In this document: piece by piece, positions 7,236 through 14,253 of the stretch | How the letters are laid out: every line of letters starts with the position of its first letter | Position numbering within the stretch: position 1 is the first letter of the stretch | Assembly: GCA_026552835.1 (NCBI GenBank) | Contig: JAPMTY010000109.1 | Coordinates: 1-16,954, forward strand | Length of the DNA: 16,954 bases | Source: Candidatus Methanoperedens sp. | Lineage (GTDB): Archaea; Halobacteriota; Methanosarcinia; Methanosarcinales; Methanoperedenaceae | Reading direction: 5' to 3' | Notes under the pieces: generated by a model | Seen by the model: the letters and a program-made list of their open reading frames with translations, nothing else | Databases searched by the model: none | Told to the model about the DNA's origin: nothing | Position numbers and translations under genes: made by a program

Positions 7236-7295
7236 AACCACAGAGCGCACAGAGGACACAGAGAGCCATTATACAACTCTGTGCTCTCCGTGGTT
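7236..7295. repeat. Palindromic intergenic repeat (ACCACAGAG type)
   Basis: The 19-base arm at 7236-7254 pairs with the arm at 7277-7295 (CTCTGTGCTCTCCGTGGTT) with few mismatches. Inside it the CACAGAG unit is repeated again at 7257-7263. Repeats starting 'ACCACAGAG' are widely dispersed in bacterial and archaeal intergenic regions. It may serve as a transcript end for the antiporter or be a passive mobile repeat. Confidence 0.6.
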
Positions 7296-7323
7296 GATTA
7301 TCCTTGACTGAGTTCGCATGACT

Positions 7324-7362
7324 GCCGCCCAATCTCCCGCACCCCTGGGTGCTTGGGGCGGC
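7324..7362. repeat. Strong G+C-rich hairpin
   Basis: The outer stem GCCGCCCAA (7324-7332) pairs with TTGGGGCGGC (7353-7362), leaving one bulged G. The inner stem GCACC (7339-7343) pairs with GGTGC (7348-7352) around a CCTG loop, with a six-base bulge on the left side. It is far more G+C-rich than its surroundings. It could be a REP-like element or part of a small structured RNA; I cannot assign it to a family. Confidence 0.5.
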
Positions 7363-7491
7363 GCAATCGAGGCAGATTCAGCAGTTGACGCGCGCGCTCA
7401 AGACAGAATACCTATCTCAACTCATGCTAGCTCGATATTATGCAAAGTTTTTTAAGTTCTTCAGTTTCATATTAAGACACCATAAGGTGGT

Positions 7492-7959
7492 ATTATCAAA
7501 CGAATCTACTTGGACACCTGCGTTTGGTGCAGAATATTCGATGACCAAACCCAAATACGCATTGCCGAAGAAACGATGGCGTTCATATCAATTCTCGAAC
7601 TGGCGGAATCAGGGGAGGTTTCCATTGTAAATTCTGATGTATTAGAGGATGAAATAGAGGAAATTCTTAGCCAGGAAAAACGCAGCGAGATTCAAATGCT
7701 AATGACATTATCTGATAATTTTGTTGAGTTATCCGATGATATTATTGAATTTGCTAAAGAGTTGCAGAAAAATTGCAATTTATCAGGCGGCGACGCATTA
7801 CATTTAGCTTGCGCCTGCAACTCTTCCCAATTCTTTTTAACTTGCGATGATTTTATATTGGAAAAAATAAACTGTATTGAAGAGATGATGAAGAAAAAAG
7901 GTAATATTTTAAAGGTAGAGAACCCTATTGATTTCATTGAGGAAAAGCATGAAAGTTAA
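7492..7959 (+). CDS. PIN-domain protein (probable VapC-like toxin nuclease)
   Basis: About 155 aa. PIN motifs in order: IYLDTCVW with the first acid (Asp8 when read from 7492), LEDEIEEILSQ, GGDALHLACA with the central Asp, and TCDDFI near the C-terminus. PIN proteins are metal-dependent RNases and most small ones are toxins. A TTG at 7510 would give 149 aa but removes the first beta strand (IYL). The frame is open back to 7486, and an ATT at 7492 after AAGGTGGT (7484-7491) would give a complete MIKRIYLDT start, so a rare start codon is likely; the exact start is uncertain. Seven cysteines are unusual. The last 11 bases overlap the small gene downstream, its probable antitoxin. The gene is A+T-rich compared with the core genes. 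Confidence 0.75.
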   Translation: MIKRIYLDTCVWCRIFDDQTQIRIAEETMAFISILELAESGEVSIVNSDVLEDEIEEILSQEKRSEIQMLMTLSDNFVELSDDIIEFAKELQKNCNLSGGDALHLACACNSSQFFLTCDDFILEKINCIEEMMKKKGNILKVENPIDFIEEKHES

Positions 7960-8152
7960 AACTATAACTAAAGAACGTATACTTGTCGAAGGGACAACCG
8001 CGCTAATAAAACGTCTTGGTTATGCAAATGCGGCGCGGTTTATTTCGCTGCTTGGCGGGAAAGGTGATATGGTGGTGGAAATAAGGAAAAAAAGGGAGAG
8101 TGAAGGTATTGGGGAAGTGGTGAAAAGGATAAGGAGCAAAAGCGGGTCTTAG
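7949..8152 (+). CDS. Small protein overlapping the PIN gene, probable antitoxin
   Basis: A 67-aa protein, MKVKTITKERILVEGTTALI at the start, followed by KRLGYANAARFISLL and a basic C-terminus (EVVKRIRSKSGS). It is helix-rich and basic. Its ATG lies inside the PIN coding region (11-base overlap), with GAGGAAAAG as the ribosome site. Small proteins with an 'EGTxALIxxLGYxxAxRFI' core occur beside PIN genes in archaea and cyanobacteria and are taken as antitoxins; I recall this pattern but cannot check it. The order toxin then antitoxin is the reverse of most vapBC pairs. An upstream in-frame start at 7928 is less likely because it lacks a ribosome site. Confidence 0.65.
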   Translation: MKVKTITKERILVEGTTALIKRLGYANAARFISLLGGKGDMVVEIRKKRESEGIGEVVKRIRSKSGS

Positions 8153-8272
8153 AAAAGAGTGAAGATTATTTATAGGCTACATTCTGAGGGCTTTATCGGC
8201 GCATCGTTTCTTCTAAGAGCTTCTTTCTTTTTGGTGTCAATCTTCTTCTGTGGCTAATGAGGGTTTTTCTCG
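8147..8272. repeat. Long direct repeat, copy 1 (left of DUF433/DUF5615 pair)
   Basis: This copy starts at TCTTAGAAAAGAG, which includes the stop codon of the PIN partner gene, and runs to TTTTTCTCG. It matches 9053-9184 in the same orientation at roughly 85-90% by eye, with three small gaps, including an exact shared run of about 22 bases covering TTCTTTCTTTTTGGTGTCAA. On the minus strand it contains a short open stretch reading LTPKRKKLLEE. It is probably a remnant of a duplicated segment or dispersed element. The rest of the 8153-8365 interval has only T-rich runs. Confidence 0.75.
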
Positions 8273-8326
8273 CGGGTGGGTGCACGTTCTCGCTTTTGCG
8301 TTAGGGTGGGGGCGAGTCGCATTGTG

Positions 8327-8354
8327 TTTTTTCTCCTGATTCTGTTATTTTTTT
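8327..8354 (+). terminator. T-rich stretch, possible terminator of the PIN pair
   Basis: Two T-runs (8327-8332 and 8348-8354) follow the PIN/partner genes on the plus strand, the form of archaeal intrinsic termination. There is no hairpin. Assignment is weak because the runs lie about 175 bases past the stop. Confidence 0.3.
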
Positions 8355-8365
8355 AGTTATGTTTC

Positions 8366-8722
8366 TCAATCTATCTCATGGCGTATGCGGATGGCTCCTA
8401 TTGTAACTACGGAAAATGCATTCAGCAATTCGGTACCATGCTTATTGATTGTTTCAACAACTATCTTGGCTTTCCGTTCAGGAGTTAAACCGGCTAATCG
8501 GATTAGCACAACGCCAACTGTAATTTTTTTCAGGCGAAAAACAAGCTCGCCAAAATCCTTATCAGCGGTTAGTAATAGCGATTCTTCACTGTTTGCAAGG
8601 TCAAGCACTTCATCGTCAGAAATCCCGGCGTCTGTTTCAGCAATATACCTGACATCAAAACCTTCATGACGGAGCCGCTCAACGATATGTCGGTCAATAT
8701 TCTCGTCTGCGAGAAAGTTCAA
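8366..8722 (-). CDS. DUF5615 PIN-like toxin
   Basis: The protein has 118 aa. The N-terminal MNFLADENID with acidic D6-E7, the LRHEGFDVRYIAE block, and LLTADKDFGEL (residues 50-60) are the hallmarks of DUF5615, a PIN-like (Mut7-C related) nuclease family. These are typically toxins paired with DUF433 antitoxins, exactly as here. The start is a TTG whose first bases overlap the DUF433 stop (TTGA overlap, 8719-8722), so translation is coupled. A plain RNase role is inferred from the family. The pair is transcribed against the neighbouring accessory genes. Confidence 0.9.
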   Translation of the reverse strand: MNFLADENIDRHIVERLRHEGFDVRYIAETDAGISDDEVLDLANSEESLLLTADKDFGELVFRLKKITVGVVLIRLAGLTPERKAKIVVETINKHGTELLNAFSVVTIGAIRIRHEID

Positions 8723-8955
8723 GAAACCGCCTCAGCAACAGGATAAACGACATCAGCGCGCAAAGCCTTGGCCGCAAACGCGAGGGACGCTCTTATTGCA
8801 TCGTGTGTTAACCTGGGATGAGCTTCAAGTATCTGCTCCTCTGTTTCACCAGCGGAGAGTTTTTCCAGAATAATCTCTACTGTGATGCGTGTTCCTGCTA
8901 TGACAGGTTTTCCCATCATGATTTTGGGGTCGGATATGATCAATTTTTTGGGCAT
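8719..8955 (-). CDS. DUF433 antitoxin
   Basis: A 78-aa protein starting MPKKLIISDPKIMMGKPVIA and continuing GTRITVEIIL, then TEEQILEAHPRLTHDAIRAS. The GKPVIAGTRITV core (residues 15-26) and the 'I...P.LT...I.A.L.FA' helix pair define DUF433, a winged helix-type DNA-binding antitoxin. The frame is open to 9036, but the ATG at 8955 has a strong GGAGGT ribosome site (plus-strand ACCTCC at 8961-8966), so I chose it. It overlaps the toxin gene by 4 bases. It probably represses its own promoter, where a repeated AATTGTAT motif flanks the TATA box. Confidence 0.92.
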   Translation of the reverse strand: MPKKLIISDPKIMMGKPVIAGTRITVEIILEKLSAGETEEQILEAHPRLTHDAIRASLAFAAKALRADVVYPVAEAVS

Positions 8956-8973
8956 TTTGAACCTCCGTAACTG

Positions 8974-9006
8974 AATTGTATGAACTATAGGCGATATAAA
9001 TTGTAT
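8974..9006 (-). promoter_or_regulatory. Promoter and possible operator of the DUF433/DUF5615 pair
   Basis: On the minus strand TTTATATC (plus 8993-9000) is a TATA element that would start transcription near 8970, about 15 bases before the ATG. AATTGTAT occurs at 8974-8981 and again at 8999-9006, on either side of the core promoter, 25 bases apart. Repeats so placed are candidate binding sites for the antitoxin. The TATA box is seen; the operator role is inferred. Confidence 0.5.
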
Positions 9007-9052
9007 TCCAGCATGCCAGATATGGTAGATTAACATTTATATTCTATGCTTA

Positions 9053-9184
9053 TCTTAGAAAAGAGGGAAGATTATTTATCGGCTAACATTCTGAGGGCTT
9101 TATCGTGCCGGCGCGTTGTTTCTGTTAATAGCTTCTTTCTTTTTGGTGTCAATCCCTTCTGCGGCTAATGAGGGCTGTTCTCGT
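9053..9184. repeat. Long direct repeat, copy 2 (right of DUF433/DUF5615 pair)
   Basis: This is the second copy of the segment at 8147-8272, same orientation, from TCTTAGAAAAGAG to CTGTTCTCG. It has about five extra bases (TGCCG) after CTTTATCG. On the minus strand a short frame from TTG 9152 to a stop at 9072 reads LTPKRKKLLTETTRRHDKAL and continues RMLADK, which may be the tail of a lost gene. Together the two copies enclose about 780 bases holding the toxin-antitoxin pair. Confidence 0.75.
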
Positions 9185-9301
9185 GTGCAGGCGTCGTTGG
9201 GCTCTGTCTTGGCGCATATACATTAATTGACCGTCAAGATGGGGGGATGGATTAACTTTAAACGACATGTATTTATTAAAGTTACTGTGTTCTATGGCGT
9301 T

Positions 9302-12300
9302 ATGTCTCAGGCGTTAAGAGATCAAGCATCACGATATCTTAATAAAAGTATACTTCAGTTTAATAAAGGGCTTTACAAAGACGCACTCAATACACTTGAT
9401 ATAGCTGAAAAATTTGCTCATGAAGCACAGGCATTGGACATTTTATCTACTATCTTGGATACGATTGGAAATGTCCTGCGATTGTCAGGAGTATATGATA
9501 AAGCAAAGCTAAGGTATGAGGATGCACTCAAAATACTTGAAAAATTGCTTGAATGTAGCCCTGATAATATCTTATATCAATCTAATGTTGCCGGGATTCT
9601 AAATAATTTTGGAGCATTGCTGATGGATATGGGAAGGAATGAAGAAGCAGAGCAAAGGTTTGAAAAATCACTACAATTAAATGAAAAACTGCTTCAAAAA
9701 GATCTTGAAAACATTTCATATCAAACAGATGTTGCTAGAACCCTGAACAATCTCGGAGCATTAATCGATAGGATGGGGAGACTAGAAGAAGCAAAGCAGA
9801 GGTATAAAAGCTCACTCCAATTACGCGAAAAACTGCTTGAAAAATATCCTAACAACATCTCATTTCAAACAGATATTGCCGTGACCCTGAACAATCTCGG
9901 AACATTACTTGAATATACGGGAGAGACAGAAGAAGCAAAACTGAGATTAGAAAAATCATTAATGATGCATGAAAAAGTGCTTGAGAGCGCTCCTAATAAT
10001 GCCGCATATCAATTAGATGTTGCCAGAACCCTGAACAATCTCGGAACATTACTTGAATATATGGGAGAGACAGAAGAAGCAAAACTGAGATTAGAAAAAT
10101 CATTAATGATGCATGAAAAATTGCTTGAAAGCGCTCCTAATAATGCCGCGTATCAATCAAATATTGCCGGAACCCTAAATAATCTCGGAAACCTGCTGAG
10201 AATTATGGAGCGGAAGGAAGAAGCAAAGCTGAGATTTGAAAGATCATTAATGATTTATAAAAATTTGTTTGGGGCAGATCCAAACAACGTCTTATATCAA
10301 TCAGATGTTGCCATGAGTCTGATCAATTTTGGAACGATATTGAGGGATATGGGAATGGTAAAAGAAGCAAAACTGAGGTTTGAAGAATCACTCAATATAT
10401 ATACCGAGCCAATGCAATACTTGACAATACGAACCAAATCAAGAGCAATTATCAATATCATTCAACTTGTTCTAGAATGTGCGAAAAGAGAAACAAATCT
10501 ATCAAAAAAACAAGAATTTTTTAAGGATGTATACACAACATATAAACAATACAAAGCATTTTTTATTGAACATGAGCTGGTACATGAGAATCGACTGGCA
10601 AGAGAATCAGGATTGAGTGCACATATCCAGCAACTAATGCTTAATGCAAAAAATGAAATGGATATTGATAAGCGCGTTGAAGAATATGATAAATGCATAC
10701 TCGAGGTTAAAAACATCGCTGAATCTGAAGATGATGATAATCTGAAAAAGTTATGGTCATCGGTCATGTATTACCTTGAAGGCAGACAACTAGTTAACAA
10801 AGCAATAAAATCTTCTCCTCCTGAAAAGGATTTGATTAAGCAAGCAGTTGAGAGGTTTAAACTTGCAAAAGATATATACAGACAAGCCAATGTATGTTAT
10901 TGTGTTTATACAATCCTGTTAGAGCTTGAGAGCATAGAGGTTCTTGATGATAAAGCGGTTGCAAGAATGAAAAAACTACTTAATATTGCTATTGAGAATC
11001 TCCCTGAAGAACTGGATTTCTCTGTAAAATCGGCATTCAAAGAAATAGGATTATGTCTTGATAAGAAGAATATGAAAGCCGATCCTGAGATATTTATAAA
11101 ATTGAACACATGCATATCGAAAATCGATTACTATGCGTTAAGGGAACATTTTAGTTATATATACCAAAACATAGCGACATATTTGAAAGAGCCCTTCAGT
11201 CCAAATGTATCTTACAGAAACTGGACACTTGCATTTACTTTCGATGAACCTGAGAAGGTGCAGGGAAAACTAACCATAAAAGCAGGAGAAAATATCCTGT
11301 TTGATGAACCATTAGGTAAACGTCATAAAATCTATATTGAAAAACATCGACCCCATCTGAAAGAAGAAACTATTACTTTTATAGTTGAAAATGGCAAGAA
11401 TGTAACAAGACAAATTTATTATTCTGATGAAATTAAATGTGATGACGATCACATCGAGGTCCATATACTGGAATATGATTGCAGACGCAGTAATACAAGT
11501 GGTTATTTCAATATCGCGATTGTTCAGTTGAGATATGATTTGTATAAAGAGAGCAATGCCATTAAAATAAAAAATGATGAAGCTTATCTCAAGAAAGTTA
11601 CATCAATACTTGATGTACTAAAGGGAAAAGCAGACCTTATAGTATTTCCAGAATTTTCAATACCATTTGACTACCTCCCTGCTCTTAAACAATATTCTGA
11701 TAGCACAGGTATTGTAATCATTGCAGGATCGCATTATGTAACCGAGGATAATCTTGATAGATACCGCGGTCTGTTCGATGCAGAGTTTGGGGAAAACGAC
11801 CTTCTCAAGAATATCTCACCTGTCATTATTCCGTCATCGAAGATAATGCATGCAGAAAAAATAATTGGCGCAAAAGTAGAACGTCCATTATTTTTTGAGG
11901 AAGGGATGAAGCATGGAACTTTGAACAGGATATTCAAACTTCGCGATAATGTAACCTGCGGGATAATGATATGTTTCGATTTCTTAAATGATGAATTGAG
12001 ACAACGGATAACCGATGCATGTAATATCATTATTGTACCTCAGTCAAATCCTAGAACAGAAAGATTCCATAACACCGGAAAAATATCAATTGATAATCTA
12101 AGAGGGGCTGGAAATAAAGCATATATTATGGCAAGTGGGATTTTCACGTTTAATGGAGGAGAGGAGATTATGGGAGGAGATTCGGGAGTGATTCTAACAC
12201 TTGACAAAGATTCTCATGAAAAACACGGTGATGGAGTCATAACATCTATTGGTAATGTTAAGGAACAATTTATCCTGCTGGCATCTCTGAACATGAATTT

Positions 12301-12592
12301 CAATTCTTCAAGAGATACCCAAATGGGACAGGTACCAATGCGTTCAGAACTCATTCATATTTTCGAAGAAAATGAGATTATCAATTCCAAGAAAGACAGT
12401 CCACAATACTTTATAGATTTATTTGATAAGATAAATTCTTGTGTGGATAGAGTTAAACTGAAAAAACTACTCAAAGATAATGAATTAATAATAAAAATTT
12501 ATTCGCCACTAATGGATAAATATATTAAAAATCTTGAAAATCTTAGCATAGATCAAATAAAGAGTAGGTGTCATGCTATAGTTATAAAATAA
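9302..12592 (+). CDS. TPR-repeat protein with C-terminal nitrilase-like domain
   Basis: 1096 aa from the ATG at 9302. The frame extends to a TTG at 9227, but a TATA-like ATTTATTAA (9271-9279) lies 27 bases before 9302, so a leaderless start there is better. Residues 5-50 form a helical pair; about seven TPR units of exactly 48 residues begin at 51, 99, 147, 195, 243, 291 and 339 (core 'NNLGxLL..MG..EEAK.R.E.SL'). A helical middle region (about 390-640) and a beta-rich segment (about 650-735) follow. From about 745 a carbon-nitrogen hydrolase fold is visible: VFPEFS (Glu784), SSKIMH (Lys847) and GIMICFDF (Cys891), spaced as in nitrilase catalytic triads. Nitrilases cleave amides or nitriles; the substrate is unknown. 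The gene is A+T-rich and lies beside two toxin-antitoxin pairs. Nitrilase domains are also fused to reverse transcriptases in type 1 DRT defence systems, so a defence or signalling role is possible but unproven. Confidence 0.85.
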   Translation: MSQALRDQASRYLNKSILQFNKGLYKDALNTLDIAEKFAHEAQALDILSTILDTIGNVLRLSGVYDKAKLRYEDALKILEKLLECSPDNILYQSNVAGILNNFGALLMDMGRNEEAEQRFEKSLQLNEKLLQKDLENISYQTDVARTLNNLGALIDRMGRLEEAKQRYKSSLQLREKLLEKYPNNISFQTDIAVTLNNLGTLLEYTGETEEAKLRLEKSLMMHEKVLESAPNNAAYQLDVARTLNNLGTLLEYMGETEEAKLRLEKSLMMHEKLLESAPNNAAYQSNIAGTLNNLGNLLRIMERKEEAKLRFERSLMIYKNLFGADPNNVLYQSDVAMSLINFGTILRDMGMVKEAKLRFEESLNIYTEPMQYLTIRTKSRAIINIIQLVLECAKRETNLSKKQEFFKDVYTTYKQYKAFFIEHELVHENRLARESGLSAHIQQLMLNAKNEMDIDKRVEEYDKCILEVKNIAESEDDDNLKKLWSSVMYYLEGRQLVNKAIKSSPPEKDLIKQAVERFKLAKDIYRQANVCYCVYTILLELESIEVLDDKAVARMKKLLNIAIENLPEELDFSVKSAFKEIGLCLDKKNMKADPEIFIKLNTCISKIDYYALREHFSYIYQNIATYLKEPFSPNVSYRNWTLAFTFDEPEKVQGKLTIKAGENILFDEPLGKRHKIYIEKHRPHLKEETITFIVENGKNVTRQIYYSDEIKCDDDHIEVHILEYDCRRSNTSGYFNIAIVQLRYDLYKESNAIKIKNDEAYLKKVTSILDVLKGKADLIVFPEFSIPFDYLPALKQYSDSTGIVIIAGSHYVTEDNLDRYRGLFDAEFGENDLLKNISPVIIPSSKIMHAEKIIGAKVERPLFFEEGMKHGTLNRIFKLRDNVTCGIMICFDFLNDELRQRITDACNIIIVPQSNPRTERFHNTGKISIDNLRGAGNKAYIMASGIFTFNGGEEIMGGDSGVILTLDKDSHEKHGDGVITSIGNVKEQFILLASLNMNFNSSRDTQMGQVPMRSELIHIFEENEIINSKKDSPQYFIDLFDKINSCVDRVKLKKLLKDNELIIKIYSPLMDKYIKNLENLSIDQIKSRCHAIVIK
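9452..10459 (+). repeat. Tandem 144-base TPR-coding units
   Basis: Units begin at 9452, 9596, 9740, 9884, 10028, 10172 and 10316 with an exact 144-base period. The units at 9884-10027 and 10028-10171 differ at only about 8 of 144 positions, most of them near the end, which indicates a recent duplication or gene conversion within the gene. The others are more diverged. Confidence 0.85.
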
Positions 12593-12628
12593 GTAACCCC
12601 AAACATAATGATACATTGCTTGTGAACG

Positions 12629-12636
12629 TTTTTTTT
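12629..12636 (+). terminator. T-run terminator after the TPR-nitrilase gene
   Basis: Eight consecutive T residues 37 bases after the stop codon, followed by more T-rich sequence (CTTATTC). This is the usual form of intrinsic termination in archaea; no hairpin is needed. Confidence 0.5.
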
Positions 12637-12728
12637 CTTATTCATCTTGCATAATTAATTTAAAATCTGGAATATTCCCCAACACAACTTTTCAATCCCC
12701 AACCAGTAAAAACACCCACCCGTCAAAA

Positions 12729-12769
12729 AAATTTATAGCCAATAAGACTGTAGTAGCACCCGACGGTGA
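12729..12769 (+). promoter_or_regulatory. proS promoter and ribosome binding site
   Basis: AAATTTATAG (12729-12738) is a TATA element that would start transcription near 12760. A GGTGA ribosome binding site at 12765-12769 lies 4 bases before the ATG at 12774, giving a very short leader. Confidence 0.55.
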
Positions 12770-12773
12770 CACA

Positions 12774-14219
12774 ATGGCAGAAAAGCAAACAGAAGAAAAA
12801 AAAGCAGTCCTCCCTCCAAAATCAAACTTCAGCGAATGGTATAACGAACTCCTTTTGATGGGGGAAATAATGGATGTCCGCTATCCTGTCAAAGGGCTGT
12901 ATGTCTGGTTCCCGTTCGGGTTTGATGTGCGAAAGCGCACGTATGCGATAATCCGCGAGCTGCTTGATAAAGACCACAAGGAAGCGCTTTTTCCCCTCCT
13001 CATCCCCGAGACCGAGTTCATGAAAGAGGCAGAGCACATAAAAGGCTTTGAGAATGAGGTTTACTGGGTGACTCACGGCGGCAAGAATGAACTTGACGTC
13101 AAGCTGGCTCTGCGTCCCACGAGCGAGACTGCTATTTATCCCATGTACAAGGTATGGGTGCGCTCCCATGCCGATTTGCCAATCAAGATATACCAGATTG
13201 TGAACACCTTCAGGTACGAGACAAAACACACGCGCCCACTCATCCGCCTGCGCGAGATAACATCTTTCAAGGAAGCCCATACAGTCCATGCCACATGGGA
13301 TGATGCAGCTAAGCAGGTTGAGGAAGCCACGCGCATTTATCAGGAATTTTACAGGAGGCTTGCAATTCCCACAATCGTCTCAAAACGTCCTGACTGGGAT
13401 AAATTCCCCGGCGCTGATTACACGATGGCAGTGGACACGCTGATGCCTGACAACAAAACATTACAGATAGGAACGGCCCACCATCTCGGCAGCAATTTCG
13501 CAAAGACATTTGACATAAAATATGAAGATTTAAACGGTGAGCAGCAATACGCCCACCAGACATGCTACGGGATTTCGGAACGCAGCATCGCAGCGTTGAT
13601 TTCCATTCATGGCGATGACAAGGGACTCGTATTCCCGCCTGAAGTGGCGCCCATACAGGTCGTGGTCATCCCTATCCTGTTCGGGAAGAGCGAGGAGATA
13701 TTGAAAGCATGTCGCGATGTGGCAGATAAACTAAAAGATAAGGGCATGAGAGTGGTTCTTGACGACAGCGACGAGCGCCCCGGAGCCAAATATTACAAAT
13801 GGGAAATGAAAGGCGTGCCCCTGCGGGTGGAAATCGGCCCGCGCGACCTGAAAAACAATGTGGCGACAGTAGTCAGGAGAGACAGCGCAAGTAAGGAAAC
13901 TGCCCCGCTTGATAATATTATAGAAGAAATCCGGAAAAGGTTTGAAGAGATTCGGGAAAACCTGTTCGTGAAAGCCAGAAGCTCGTTGAATGAACGCATC
14001 ATAAACTGCAGTACGCTTGATGAAGTTAAGGATAAAATTTCAAACGGCATCGCCAGGATTCCGTGGTGCGGTGAACGTGAATGCGGGCTTGCAATGGAAG
14101 AAGCAGTCGGCGCGGGCATATTGGGAGTGCCTGAGGGCGAGCTTGGGAAGGGCGCCGGGAATTGCCCTGTATGCAAAAAGGAAACCGGAAATATGGCGAT
14201 AATGGCGAAAACATATTAG
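12774..14219 (+). CDS. proS: Prolyl-tRNA synthetase, archaeal/eukaryotic type
   Basis: The protein has 481 aa, the normal length for archaeal-type ProRS. It charges tRNA-Pro with proline in the cytoplasm. Class II motifs are visible: LRPTSE (113-118), motif 2 [20 protein letters not shown] (146-165) and motif 3 [12 protein letters not shown] (264-275). An anticodon-binding domain follows (about 290-390, with [10 protein letters not shown]). The C-terminal zinc domain typical of this class has Cys432, Cys437, Cys464 and Cys467. There is no bacterial editing insertion. The start is set by GGTGA at 12765-12769. It is a single gene with its own promoter and separates the accessory region from the surface-protein cluster. 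Confidence 0.97.
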   Translation: MAEKQTEEKKAVLPPKSNFSEWYNELLLMGEIMDVRYPVKGLYVWFPFGFDVRKRTYAIIRELLDKDHKEALFPLLIPETEFMKEAEHIKGFENEVYWVTHGGKNELDVKLALRPTSETAIYPMYKVWVRSHADLPIKIYQIVNTFRYETKHTRPLIRLREITSFKEAHTVHATWDDAAKQVEEATRIYQEFYRRLAIPTIVSKRPDWDKFPGADYTMAVDTLMPDNKTLQIGTAHHLGSNFAKTFDIKYEDLNGEQQYAHQTCYGISERSIAALISIHGDDKGLVFPPEVAPIQVVVIPILFGKSEEILKACRDVADKLKDKGMRVVLDDSDERPGAKYYKWEMKGVPLRVEIGPRDLKNNVATVVRRDSASKETAPLDNIIEEIRKRFEEIRENLFVKARSSLNERIINCSTLDEVKDKISNGIARIPWCGERECGLAMEEAVGAGILGVPEGELGKGAGNCPVCKKETGNMAIMAKTY

Positions 14220-14253
14220 ATAAGGTTATGTCGTAATAGAGGGGATAAAAGAT

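Noticed and set aside
7122..7491. Search for a tRNA or other known RNA gene in the intergenic stretch
   Set aside because: No cloverleaf, T-loop motif or other recognisable RNA family was found; only hairpins and short repeats.
7349..7630. A 93-codon plus-strand open frame before and overlapping the PIN gene
   Set aside because: It begins in the hairpin, overlaps the better-supported PIN gene in another frame, and its composition (basic, Trp/Tyr scattered) shows no family pattern.
8147..9184. Flanking repeats considered as terminal repeats of an insertion sequence
   Set aside because: They are direct, over 120 bases, diverged, and there is no transposase between them; no terminal inverted repeats were found.
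9227..9301. A 25-codon N-terminal extension of the TPR-nitrilase protein from TTG 9227
   Set aside because: It has no ribosome site, includes the TATA-like element, and does not resemble a signal peptide or TPR helix; the ATG at 9302 fits better.
9452..10459. Regular repeats considered as a CRISPR array
   Set aside because: The 144-base units are in frame throughout one open reading frame and encode TPR helices, with no short repeat-spacer pattern.
12822..13289. A 155-codon minus-strand frame inside proS
   Set aside because: It is a shadow of proS, whose motifs are unmistakable.
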